Shown piece after piece: positions 1 to 10,276 of a stretch of 64,000 nucleotides of DNA; the first letter of the stretch is position 1; every line of letters starts with the position of its first letter. Source of the stretch: Citrus sinensis (taxonomy: Eukaryota; Streptophyta; Magnoliopsida; Sapindales; Rutaceae); contig NC_068560.1 of NCBI RefSeq assembly GCF_022201045.2, forward strand, positions 23,453,501 through 23,517,500, in the 5' to 3' direction. Below the pieces are notes generated by a model. That model saw nothing but the letters and a program-made list of their open reading frames with translations. It searched no databases and was not told where the DNA came from. Both the position numbers and the translations under genes were made by a program.

Positions 1-52
1 AGACTTATATTTCCTTCTTTTCTTTCTAGGGTTTGTAACGGTGAAAAAAATA

Positions 53-239
53 AAAGATGGTTTGCTCTTAAATACTTGGTAATTAATAAATATTTTTAAA
101 AAACTAATAACTTACGTAACTTATTTAAAACAATCCGATAAATTTTACTCACACACAAACACTCAATAATAACTATCCTATTCAATTTAATAAGGGCAAA
201 AGAGGATAAATAAATAAATAAATAAAATTGGGCGTTACA
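53..239 (-). repeat. Partial 3' LTR of the Tekay-like element
   Basis: This stretch matches 5213-5398 nearly base for base and ends in the same GGGCGTTACA. The first 50 bases of the window do not match the corresponding part of the other LTR (about 5160-5212), so one LTR has an insertion, deletion or replacement there. The rest of this LTR lies left of the window. Confidence 0.8.
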
Positions 240-240
240 A

Positions 241-254
241 CTTCTCCCTCCCTT
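241..254 (-). other. Polypurine tract of the Tekay-like element
   Basis: On the element (minus) strand the run is CAAGGGAGGGAGAAG-like, immediately inside the 3' LTR that ends at 239. This is the expected position and composition for the plus-strand DNA primer. Confidence 0.7.
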
Positions 255-304
255 GAAAAAATTTCGTCCTCGAAATTTAGAGCCTTACCCTAATACTCAA
301 ATAG

Positions 305-3300
305 CTAAGGATACTTCTCTTTTATTTCATCCTCTCGCTCCCTAGTGGCTTCCTCTGTAGTATGATTCGCCTGACGAATCTTTACCAAAGAAATAACCAT
401 TCTCCTCAGAACTGGTTCTTTCCTATCTAATATCTCCATTGGTTGCTCCTCATATGACATATCATTGGCAATTTGGATAAGTTGGTAATCCAATACATGA
501 GAAGGATCAACCATGTACTTCCTCAATACTGACACATGAAATACATTATGAAGCCTTTCGCCACTCGATATGTCACTGGGCTGATTCTCTCTAGAACCTC
601 AAAAGGACTAATAAACCTAGGGTTGAGCTTGCCCCTCTTCCCAAAACGAAAAACTCCCTTCCAAGGTGAGACTTTTAGGAACACATAGTCCCCAACTTGG
701 AACTCCAAATCACGTCTACGTCGGTCTGCATAGTTCTTCTGCCTACTCTGAGCTGTACGAAGACGCTCCCGTATTAGCTTGATCTTCTCAACTGTAATCT
801 GTACTAATTTCGGTCCCAAGAGTTTCCTTTCACTAACCTCATCCTAACATATCGGCGACCTACACTTCCTCCCATATAGAGCTTCAAAAGGTGCCATGCC
901 AATACTAGAATGGAAACTGTTATTGTATGCAAACTCTATTAGTGGTAGATGTTCTTCCCAATTACCTCCCAAATCTAACACACAAGCTCGCAACATGTCC
1001 TCGAGAGTTTGGATAGTCCTTTCTGACTGTCCATCCGTCTGAGGATGAAAAGCAGTGCTCAATCTCAACTTTGTTCCAAACTCCCTCTGTAGTCCAGCCT
1101 AAAAATTAGAGGTAAAGCGTGGATCCCTATCTGAGACAATGGACACTGGTACTCCATGTAACCTCACTATCTCATCAACAAAAAGCTTGCCCAACTTCCA
1201 AAGCTTATCACCAGCCTTCATCGGTAAGAAGTGTGCCGACTTAGTCAAACGATCTATAATTACCCAAATTGAGTCACAACTCTTCCTCGAACGAGGTAAC
1301 CCACTCACAAAGTCCATGGTAATTTGCTCCCACTTCCATTCTGGAATTGGAAGTGACTAAAGAGAGCCCGTAGGCCTCTGGTGTTCAATCTTCACTTGCT
1401 GACACACCAAACACTTCGAAACATGATCAGCAATATCACCCTTCATGTTCCTTCACCAGAAATTTTGTTTCAGGTCTCGTTACATTTAGTGCTTCCAAGA
1501 TGAGCACTAAATGTAGAATCGTGCCCTTCACGCATTATCTCTTTCTTCAGCTCAACCACATTTGGTACACAAAGTCGCTGACCGAACCATAAAGTACCAT
1601 CATTGTCCAATCTAAATTCTGAACGTCCAGCCTTTACTGCATCAACAATATCTCTGAGTTGTGGATTTTCGCTCTGAGCAGCCTTAATCCTATCAATCAA
1701 AGTAAGCTAAACACTCAAGTAAGACAAAATATTTGCATGCCCGTGTATAACAATTTCAATTTCCATCTTCTTTAGATCCTCCAATATGTAGCCTTGAGTA
1801 GTTATTATATGTGCCAAACAATCGGATGACTTCTTACTCAAAGCATCAGCTACTACATTTGCCTTGCCATGATGGTAGTGAATTGAGCAATCATAGTCTT
1901 TCACTAGCTCTAACCATCTTCTCTGCCTTAAATTCAATTCTTTCTGGGTGAACAGATATTTCAAACTCTTATGATCTGTATAGATTTCACAAGTCTCACC
2001 ATACAAATAGTGTCTCCAAATTTTTAAAGCAAATACTACAGCTGCTAACTCTAAATCATGGGTTGGGTAGTTCTGTTCATAATTCTTCAATTGTCGAGAT
2101 GCATAAGCAATCACCTTGCCATGCTGCATCAGTACACATCTCAGCCCCTTCCTAGAGGCATCACTGTAAATAACAAAGCCACTACCGCTAGAAGGGACTG
2201 TCAAGACAGGAGTAGAAACCAACATTTTCTTCAACTCCTGAAAGCTTTTCTCACATTCATCACTCCATTCAAACTTCGCATTCTTTCTGGTCAATCTTGT
2301 TAATAAGGCTGCGAGTCTAGAGAACCCATCCACAAACCACCTAAACCTAGGAAGCTCCTGATCTCAGTAACATTAGTTGGTCTTGACCAATTCACCACAG
2401 CCTCAATCTTGGCTGGATTAACAAAAATGTCATCTTTAGTAACAACATACCCTAAAAAGACTACTTGGTCAAGCCAAAACTCACACTTCTTAAACTTCGC
2501 ATAGAGGTTCTTCTCACGAAGTGTTTGAAAGACCATCCCCAAATGCTCCTCAATGGTCTTAGAGTATACCATAATATCATCAATGAAGACAATGACGAAA
2601 CGGTCAAGGAAAGGCTGAAAGACCTTGTTCATCAAGTCTATAAAAGCTGCAGGAGCATTAGTTAACTCGAAGGGCATTACAAGGAACTCATAATGCCCAT
2701 ATCAAGTTCTAGAGGCTGTTTTAGGTACATCTTCACCTTTCACCTTAAGTTGATGATACCCAGACCGTAAATCAATCTTTGAAAATACAACTACACCTTG
2801 CAACTGATCAAAAAGATCATCTATGCGGGGTAGACGATATCTTTTTTTTATGGTAATTGAGTTCAACTGTCGGTAGTCAATGCATAACCGCATAGAACCG
2901 TCTCTCTTCTTCACAAACAACACAGGTGCTCCCCAAGGAGACACACTGGGGCGGATAAAGCCCTTATCAAGAAGTTCTTGTAATTGAACTTTCAATTCTT
3001 TTAACTCAATAGGTGCCATACGATAAGGTGCTTTTGAAATAGGTACAGTGCCTGGCAACAAGTCAATAGAGAATTCAATCTCCCTATCCGAAGGCAAACC
3101 AGACAAATCCTCTGGAAACACATCAGGAAACTCCCTAATAACATTAATGTCTCCAAGAGTAACCTCACAATTCCCATTAACCACTACACAAGCTAGAAAC
3201 GCCTCACACCCTTTTGCCAAACATCTTTCTAGCCTTCAATGTAGATATCAATCCTCGACAACAACTCTGTTTACCTTGAAACCGAAATTCCTTCTCTCTA

Positions 3301-3592
3301 GGAATTCTAAACATAATCTCCTTAGAGAAACATTCAATACTAGCATGATCAGTGCTCAATCAATTCATCCCCAAAACAACATCAAAATCATACATCTCTA
3401 TCGATAACAAATTAACAAAAAAAAAAAGTCTCTACCACCCAAACTAATCAAGCAAGACTTATACACTCGATAAGCAGCCCTAGCACCAGTTCCCCTAGTT
3501 ATAATTCGGGAACCAGTTGACCTAGTAGCTACTTCGTCACCCTCTTGTGGCTAAGTTTGGTCAGCATTAACAAAAGCAAATCTAGAAGCCAT
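305..3592 (-). pseudogene. Broken gag-pol polyprotein of the Tekay-like element
   Basis: In order on the minus strand: a start codon at 3592 followed by 13 codons and a TAG (3551-3553); a protease-like stretch (about 3220-3480) with LGMN in place of the usual LGMDW and a stop after it; RT N-terminal half (2702-3220, with LCIDYRQLN); a TGA at 2702-2704; RT palm with VFIDDI (2300-2677); RNase H (1707-2333) in another frame; an integrase zinc-binding region (1470-1700); integrase core (844-1317, [10 protein letters not shown] and SDRDPRFTS motifs); integrase C-terminal domain (523-819) and a chromodomain-like tail (305-535). These are spread over different frames, so no polyprotein can be made. 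Almost all gag is absent: the leader ATG runs nearly directly into the gag/protease junction. Confidence 0.88.
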
Positions 3593-3923
3593 TTTCCTAT
3601 GAGGCCATTAAGCATATACGTGTGAAAAAAATTTCCAATGAAACATTTCTTTCAAAATACTAGGCAAAATCATAGACATATACATAAACATATTTATCAA
3701 GAAGCTTTAACAAGCATTTCATTAAAAAGCACAAACAATGCAACATTGCAATCATTCAAGAAACATATAATAAAAGTATGGTTTTTCGACATATCTAAAA
3801 TCAGCTTTTGACTGTACTAAATCATAGTTTAGGCATTAAAATATCTATTACCTCACTTGCATTAAAATCATAGTCTTACCCTATGAATTTTTAACCTCAT
3901 GTGTCTACAGAATCTTATCCTTC

Positions 3924-3935
3924 GCTCTGATACCA
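3924..3935 (-). other. Primer binding site, tRNA-iMet type
   Basis: On the minus strand the sequence reads TGGTATCAGAGC, the standard complement of the plant initiator tRNA-Met 3' end used by many gypsy and copia elements. It sits four bases inside the 5' LTR edge at 3940. Confidence 0.85.
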
Positions 3936-3939
3936 CAAA

Positions 3940-5398
3940 TGTAACACCCCAAAAATTACCCATGAAAACACAAGGGTAAAATTGGAATGAAACCTCACAT
4001 CATTTATTCTTATTAATAAATCTCAAGATAAACAATCATTATTCAGACTCCAACTGAATCCTTACATAAAACATATGAAATAAAGTCTCCAAAGTAAAGT
4101 CTCTAATCCAAAATAAAAAGTCTAGCCAAATTTAATCTTTAAAGCAACTCCAAAGATCCACTAAGAAAAAACCCAAGCCACATTTCTAATCAATCTGCAA
4201 AATATTAGAGACGAGGGGTGAGCCGTCAACTCGGTAAGCAAATCCATGCACAATATTTGAAAACCTTTGTCATGTATCGTTAAACATTTTATAACAACAT
4301 CTTCATTTAGCATAAGGGGTGGATTCACATAAAAACATTAAAACCTTTATAAAAACATTAAAGCGTAAACATTGGTAGCTCATGCCTCGTAGTCATCATC
4401 AGTCATCATTCATCATTCATCATTTAGGGTGTTATACCCCGCATTGTTCCTCATTTAGGGTACTATACCCCACATTGTTCATAACATCCTTGTGCACAAG
4501 ATCATCATCATACCAACAAGCTGGCCATAGCATTACATAACATCATAACATTTGCATTGTATACATTACTACGGACCATGAGCCAAAACATTTTTGAATC
4601 CACCTTACATCCTTTCATAAATAGCATTTAAAATCTTCTAAAACATTTAAGAACTTTTCTTTGAACATTTAATTCTTTTAGAAAATTCTTTACGAAAACA
4701 TTTAGTTTAAGAAAACTAATTTCTTAAGAAAAATTCATTTTAAAATACATTTATATAAACTCATTTAAAAACGTTTTTATTTTACAAAATTCATTTAAAT
4801 ATTTTAGAAATCAGTTTTGTAAAAATTTCCATTTAAACATAATTCTTATAACAAAAATTGCATTTATTATAAAGCATATCATACATGAATCTACTTACCT
4901 CGATCCGTAGCAATCAATTCAATACCTCAAGAACAACCAACGAGCTCACCCTCGTCCTATAATCATCATAAAAATATTCTTATCAATATCATCTCTAACC
5001 TTAAACATAATCCCAATCATCCTTAAATCATAGACACTAATACTACCTTAATACTTATACATATTCTAAACATATCCTATGCTTATGAGTATCCTGCACA
5101 TGCTGATTTTTAATAACCTATACACATGTCGGAAAACCATGAAAATTTACAGAGGCACTGTGAACATGCATAGCATTGCATACAATATTTCACAAAAAAT
5201 CAGCACAAGTCAAAGATGGTTTTCTCTTAAATACTTGGTAATTAATAAATATTTTTAAAAAACTAATAACTTACGTAACTTATTTAAAACAATCCGATAA
5301 ATTTTACTTACACACAAACACTCAATAATAACTATCCTATTCAATTTAATAAGGGCAAAAGAGGATAAATAAATAAATAAATAAAATTGGGCGTTACA
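3940..5398 (-). repeat. 5' LTR of the Tekay-like element
   Basis: On the plus strand this block starts TGTAACACCCC at 3940 and ends GGGCGTTACA at 5398, about 1.46 kb. Its last 185 bases recur almost exactly at 53-239, which defines the pair. The inner edge is fixed by the primer binding site lying four bases away. A short internal tandem repeat (two copies of about 32 bases around CATTTAGGGT..TATACCCC) lies at 4423-4480. Confidence 0.85.
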
Positions 5399-5930
5399 TG
5401 TTCTCTCTATTGTGGCTGTAGAAACTAAAAGAACGGAACTATTTGATAATTTAACTGAGATTATTTAAAAATTTATTAATTTTTCTTTTAAATAAAGAAG
5501 AGTTTTTTTTTTTCAGTGGGGGCTTGAGCCCCCACTAGTCCTACACTACATCCGCCTCTGCCAACCCACCCCAATCCCTATATATATAAATATTTTTTAA
5601 TTTTTGTTCAATAAAATTTTTGTTTTATCAACTTCAATGTTGGTTAATAATTTTTTTTACTTTTACCTATTATAAAAAGGTTATAAGTAAAAGCAAACCT
5701 TATATTATAATTCTTATTTATCCTTAAAACATTATTATGTTTTCTTTTCTCTCAATGTGCTGCTCTCTTCACATATTTTTTTTGTTTTGATATTATTTTA
5801 AAATATTGTTTCAAGCTTTTAGAGATTTTTTTAAAATAATTTAAATACTTTATAATATAGTAATGATTTTATTTAAGTCTTTAATTTATGATTTACTAAA
5901 ACCATTTATCAATATCTACTATAAAATAAG
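5399..5930. other. Intergenic, with a probable hAT-type transposon end and a hairpin
   Basis: This is AT-rich DNA right of the Tekay-like element. A GC-rich patch at 5514-5562 contains a perfect inverted repeat with a 10-base stem (AGTGGGGGCT, loop TG) at 5515-5536, followed by a string ending CATCCGCCTCTG. I recall this motif from the termini of plant hAT elements with a TTF/ZMYM1-like transposase, but no transposase can be read here. That identification is from memory. Confidence 0.35.
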
Positions 5931-5934
5931 TAAA

Positions 5935-6084
5935 TGGGAAATATGGCGGGGATGAAGAAATCATTCGCCACATAGGGATTCCCTATTCCCACTTCGCTAA
6001 ATTTATTGAGGGATGGGGTGGAAAATGAAGGCGAAATTTTTAATGGGATAGGGCACCCCACCCCATCCCTTTACCATCCCTAAA
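5935..6084. mobile_element. Fragment of a hAT-like non-autonomous element
   Basis: The right edge, read on the minus strand, is TAGGGATGGTAAAGGGATGG, very close to the terminus of the better-defined hAT element ending at 8657 (TAGGGATGACAATGGGG). The interior shares its GGGGATGGG/TTCCC style. I found no convincing left terminus or target duplication, so this is probably a truncated relative. Confidence 0.4.
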
Positions 6085-6755
6085 TTAAAATAAAATACAA
6101 TCAACAATTAAATTAGAACATTTAGAAGTTCATGGATGATTTTAATCATCAATTTGATAATTTGCATGGTTTTTAAGGGAGAATTTGATTATTGATTAAT
6201 TAACAATGTATTTGGTAAAGGATTTGCATAATTACTTGTTAAACAATTACGGAAATCTCAATAATTTCTTATTATTTTGGTGATGGTCATGTTAGTAATT
6301 TTTCAATAAATGCAGAAAGGATAAGGTAATGTTGTTTAAATTAGAAGATGTTGGAAGCTGTATTCTTGTATCAATGCTCTATCAAATATTCAATATATCT
6401 TCGATTAAAGATAGAACCATAGGAATCATGACAGTATTTGAACTTGGGCAAATCAACTAGGTTCTTTATTTCTTCATTCTAGCTCTCTTGAACCAAAAAG
6501 CTGGTTCTACCATGAATCTACATAAAACAATTTCTGAACTCAATCAATTGATGCAAGTTATATACCCAATTAGATTGCTTTACATATAATGATTATTTTG
6601 AATTTTGAAAAGGCATTTATCGCAACATCAAAAAGTAAAATGCTATAATCAACTCAAGAAAAAAATAATAATAAATGCAAATTTAGTTTTAACATTCCTT
6701 ATTCAGACTTGTCGATATTCAACATATGTTCACCAAAATGATACATGCATCATTA

Positions 6756-7130
6756 TCATGTTTCGGAGAGGTGGTCTTGAGAGAATTTTTGGTCTGCAAA
6801 CTTTCCACTTAGACATTCACATTTTCCATCGATGCACTTGCCACTACCGGGAATTGATCCACACACTTCATCACATATTTTATCATCTTTGCAAGCAACA
6901 ACAACTTCTTCGGTTGATCCTCTGGGTAAACCTAAAATCAATATTGTTTGATTTCATAATCAGTTAATTTGGAATTGTTAATTTGCAAGAAGCATTTGGA
7001 ATAAAAACATAGACTTAAAATTTTCTACAAGTAGGACACGAGATAAGTACTGTAACATATACATACCAGAAGAAGCAATTAACAAAAGAACAACCAAGCA
7101 AGCCAATTTCAGTTGAGAAATCTTTTCCAT
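6756..7130 (-). CDS. Defensin-like secreted cysteine-rich peptide (two exons)
   Basis: The exons are 7067-7130 and 6756-6931. The donor is CTG|GTATGT and the acceptor TTTTAG|GTT, with the split codon GGT. The product is 79 aa. Residues 1-22 are a hydrophobic signal peptide (KLACLVVLLLIASSG). The mature part has six cysteines at 35, 41, 45, 54, 59 and 61, spaced CX5CX3CX8CX4CXC. The CX3C...CXC pairing is the hallmark of the cysteine-stabilised alpha-beta fold of plant defensin-like peptides. Such genes usually have one intron just after the signal peptide, as here. It has three disulfides rather than the four of classical defensins. The predicted role (secreted antimicrobial or signalling peptide) is inference. 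The gene stands alone between transposon remnants. Confidence 0.72.
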
Positions 7131-7771
7131 TCTCTCAAATTTGTGTAGTATGGAGGAGACAAAAGTGCCAAGGAGTTGGTATTTTATGGTTTCAATATTG
7201 GTACATATGAAACATCTAGAAATATATGGTATGTTTAATTCATTACAAAGTGCCGAGGAGTTGGCGTTTTGTAGTTTCAAATTTCAGTAGAGGCATATAT
7301 GAAAGATCCAGATATTTATGGTATGTCTAATTCATTATTCATTTTCATATCCACAATCATATCCTAAGAAATATATGGCAATTTGTTTGTAGGTTTGGAT
7401 AGAAGTTATACAAGGAAAGATAGCAAGAAAATAGCCTGGACATGTCCCAAATGGTCTTGATAAAATTTTAGAAAAGATATATATGCAATGTATAGTTGTG
7501 ATCACCAATATGGCAAGTTATGCAAGGCCAAATGATCCTTGACTCTTGTGATGTTTTTAAATCACACCTCTGTTTTCTTGGAAACTTTCCATATTTATGT
7601 GACATGACATTAGGGAAAGGAAGTCTGGAATGCTTTCTCATTTTAAATTCTGCAGTCTGCAAAGCTTAATGTAGAAGCCCATCGGCTTCTTTCTGCAGTC
7701 TGGTTGATAATGTCCATATGGGCCTTTGGGCTGATATTAATAGTGATCATAACGAGCGTTTCCCCTACCCA

Positions 7772-8665
7772 GGGAGGACTGGGGCTGGCAAAAATTCTCT
7801 TGGGGACGGATACTTTCGGGGATTTTTTTCATTCGAGGAGGATACGAGGATAATTTTATACCTAATTTTTTATTCGGGGAGGAGACGGGAAAAATTTTTT
7901 ACCCAATTTTTTATTTGGGGAGGGGACAGGGATGAGGTGGAATCCCCATCCCCTACCCATTTTTCCATTTTAATTTTTAATTTTATTTTTATTTTTAAAA
8001 TTACTAATAAATAAATAACAAAATTATAAATATTGTTAAAAATAATAAATATCAAAATATTTATATTATTAAATGCTAATAGGTATCCTACATTAGCTCG
8101 AATTGCTAGAGATATTTTGGCAATTCCAATTACAACAGTTGCTTCTGAATCAACTTTTAGCACCGGTGGTAGAGTTGTGAGCCCACACCGTAACAAACTT
8201 CATCCAAGCACATTGGAGGCCTTAATGTGCTGTCAAAGTTGGTTACGAGCTTACAATAATAGTATGAGTTTATTTTACATTATGATTATATTATACAGTT
8301 ATTAATATTTGCACTTATAAGTTACTTTACTTATATTATTTTCATTGTTTTATAATTATTTTAATAATTTATATTTTGAATGTGACTTTGTAATGGATCA
8401 ATATTAATGTAAGATATATTTTGAACTTTATTTTTATCTGAATTTTTTATTTTAATATGATTAATTTAAAATCGAAAATAAAAATAATGTATTAGACTAT
8501 TAGTTATCCAGGGGCCCTCGGGGATCCCTGTTATTATTCGGGGAGGAGATGGAGATTCTTTCAAGTAATTCTGACAGGGACAGGGACATATGCAAAATAT
8601 CGGGGATGGGTATGGGGAGATTGGTCCCCTCCCCTCCCCTCCCCATTGTCATCCCTAGGGAGGAC
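7772..8665. mobile_element. Non-autonomous hAT element with perfect 8-bp target duplication
   Basis: The element spans 7780-8657 (878 bp) and is flanked by GGGAGGAC at 7772-7779 and 8658-8665. The termini form an imperfect TIR: TGGGGCTGGCAA at the left against TAGGGATGACAA (minus strand) at the right, 9 of 12 matching. An 8-bp duplication plus short TIR defines the hAT superfamily. It retains a fragment of the transposase C-terminal dimerisation domain (see 8060-8262). Both subterminal parts are rich in GGGGA repeats. Confidence 0.85.
8060..8262 (+). pseudogene. hAT transposase C-terminal dimerisation domain fragment
   Basis: The translated stretch reads YPTLARIARDILAIPITTVA and then SESTFSTGGRVVSPHRNKL, the conserved core of the hAT C-terminal domain (RICESLEEPER/DAYSLEEPER-like). 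The BED zinc finger and catalytic part are absent and the flanks are AT-rich non-coding DNA, so this is the remaining piece of an internally deleted element lying inside 7780-8657. Confidence 0.85.
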
Positions 8666-9714
8666 AAAACAACATGCGTAAACAAGAATCCAGCACAATC
8701 AACTCATTTTCATTTTCATTTTCAGTTGAAATAGCAGTAAAAGAAATGAAGGCCCCTCTAATCAATTAACCCACAACGACAGGTCATCACATTCCAGGGC
8801 AACAATTACTGAAAACAACTAAACATCCAAATTCTTCTTATCATATATTCAAGGATGACTATCCAAAAAAAAAAAAAATATTATTATGTATCTTTGCAGT
8901 CTCAACTCCTATAGTCTTCAAGTTGCCTACAAAAGAAAACATCCTTAAGAAGCAGATCACTGTCTTAACCAGCATAGCGTCTAGAATGAAGAATATAATC
9001 GTCAGCCCTCCGTTATTATTAGGTTTGCATTATGAAAACCATGAAGTCTTTTGAAATTCAAATACTCCACCAACATCGTTAGTACACTTTTTGAAGTATC
9101 ACACTCTGCCACTGGTTCTATCCCGTACGACCCTGAAATCCTCTAAATTTACCATTGATTCCCAACCTCCCCCATCCATTCTCAATATGAGAAACAGGTC
9201 ACTCCCTTAATCAATATAGGGTCTAAAACAAAGAGTACAATGTTTAGACCTCCATTACCATGTTAGCATGCTACTCACACCAAAAGTAAAAGCATGAAGC
9301 CTTTAGACATACTCCATCACAAACTTGATTCCCGAATTCACATTAATTCACAAACAAGAAAACGAAGATTATGAGTCTATGACCAAAAAGGAAAAATCAC
9401 ACTACATATGTAAAAACATCCAAGAGTGAAAAACAGTTGATCGCGTGAAAAATCTCTGAACAGAGCAAGTTCAAGTAAAGAGCCGGAATTACAATCAACT
9501 CCTTAAGATAAAATAGTCCCTACCTCCAGAGATTAATAATTCAGCAATCCATCAAACGAAAACCAAAATAACTCAATGACAAATAAAGGTTTCCATTAGA
9601 AACATAAAATATGAACACAACAGAACAAAGGCCTAGTCGACAAATTTCATCAAATAGAAACCATAAGAACAGCTAAAACCCTAAAACCCCCACTAGAAAA
9701 AACCCAATTTTCAC
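8666..9714. other. Intergenic, downstream of TIM23
   Basis: I see no gene, RNA or clear repeat here. The part next to 9714 should hold the 3' UTR of the minus-strand TIM23 gene. Confidence 0.5.
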
Positions 9715-10275
9715 TCAAATAGGCACATATCTCTTCACAGCCTGCTTCCCAGCCACAGCCGCCGCAGCCGTGATACCACCGATAGCCCCAGCAACTGCCG
9801 CTGACCTCAACCCACCGGCGGCCCTATAAATCGCCCCAGTACCCAAACCAGCCGCCACAGTGTTCAACAAATCATCAGAATCCCTCAAATAAATCAGCCC
9901 ACTTTCCATCCCAGCGAAAATCAACCCCAAAACACCCAACGAGTTCCCAAATCGCCGACCCACTTGGCCGCCGGAGTTGAGAACCCGGTTAACTCTCAGC
10001 TTGAGGGAATCCGACGGCTCCGCCTGGCGCAAGCCCTCGACGGATCCCTTGATTGCGCCCAGGACGGCGCCGGATAAGTAACCGGAACCCGTGTAGTATT
10101 GAAGATTCTCGCCCCATGATCGGCGAGAATTGAGGGATTCTTCGTGAAAGAGGAATTCAGGGGATGTGGGGAGATTGTAGAGGTTTTGGATCGGAACGTC
10201 GAATTGCTGGTAAGGATGGTATTGGCGGTAATTGTGTTCTTTGTTAGGTGTTTGATTTGATGACGAGTCAGCCAT
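9715..10275 (-). CDS. TIM23: Mitochondrial import inner membrane translocase subunit TIM23
   Basis: This is an intronless 186-aa protein, close to the usual plant TIM23 length. TIM23 forms the channel that moves presequence proteins across the inner mitochondrial membrane. The first 60 residues are a hydrophilic intermembrane-space part rich in Q, N and Y. Then follow the Tim17/Tim22/Tim23 domain segments: [18 protein letters not shown] (about 66-83), a [20 protein letters not shown] segment (about 106-125), [20 protein letters not shown] (about 136-155) and a last alanine/glycine-rich helix ending KRYVPI. Four membrane helices with GxxxG-type glycines match the family. The start is the first ATG, in a good context (CCAATGGCT). 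The gene is markedly more GC-rich than its surroundings, which fits strong coding constraint. Confidence 0.93.
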   Translation of the reverse strand: MADSSSNQTPNKEHNYRQYHPYQQFDVPIQNLYNLPTSPEFLFHEESLNSRRSWGENLQYYTGSGYLSGAVLGAIKGSVEGLRQAEPSDSLKLRVNRVLNSGGQVGRRFGNSLGVLGLIFAGMESGLIYLRDSDDLLNTVAAGLGTGAIYRAAGGLRSAAVAGAIGGITAAAAVAGKQAVKRYVPI

Positions 10276-10276
10276 T

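Larger units (their letters stand above)
1..5398 (-). mobile_element. Decayed Ty3/gypsy chromovirus-type LTR retrotransposon (Tekay/Del-like), truncated by window start
   Basis: The order on the minus strand is 5' LTR (3940-5398), tRNA-iMet primer site, a short leader, protease/RT/RNase H/integrase remnants, a polypurine tract and the 3' LTR (ending at 239, start outside the window). Both LTRs end on the plus strand in GGGCGTTACA, so on the element strand they begin TGTAACGCCC, typical of plant gypsy elements. The integrase C-terminus followed by a chromodomain-like tail suggests the Tekay/Del clade. The internal part is only about 3.7 kb and gag is largely missing. Several stops and frameshifts break pol, so the element is dead. 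The left target duplication lies outside the window and cannot be checked. Confidence 0.88.
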
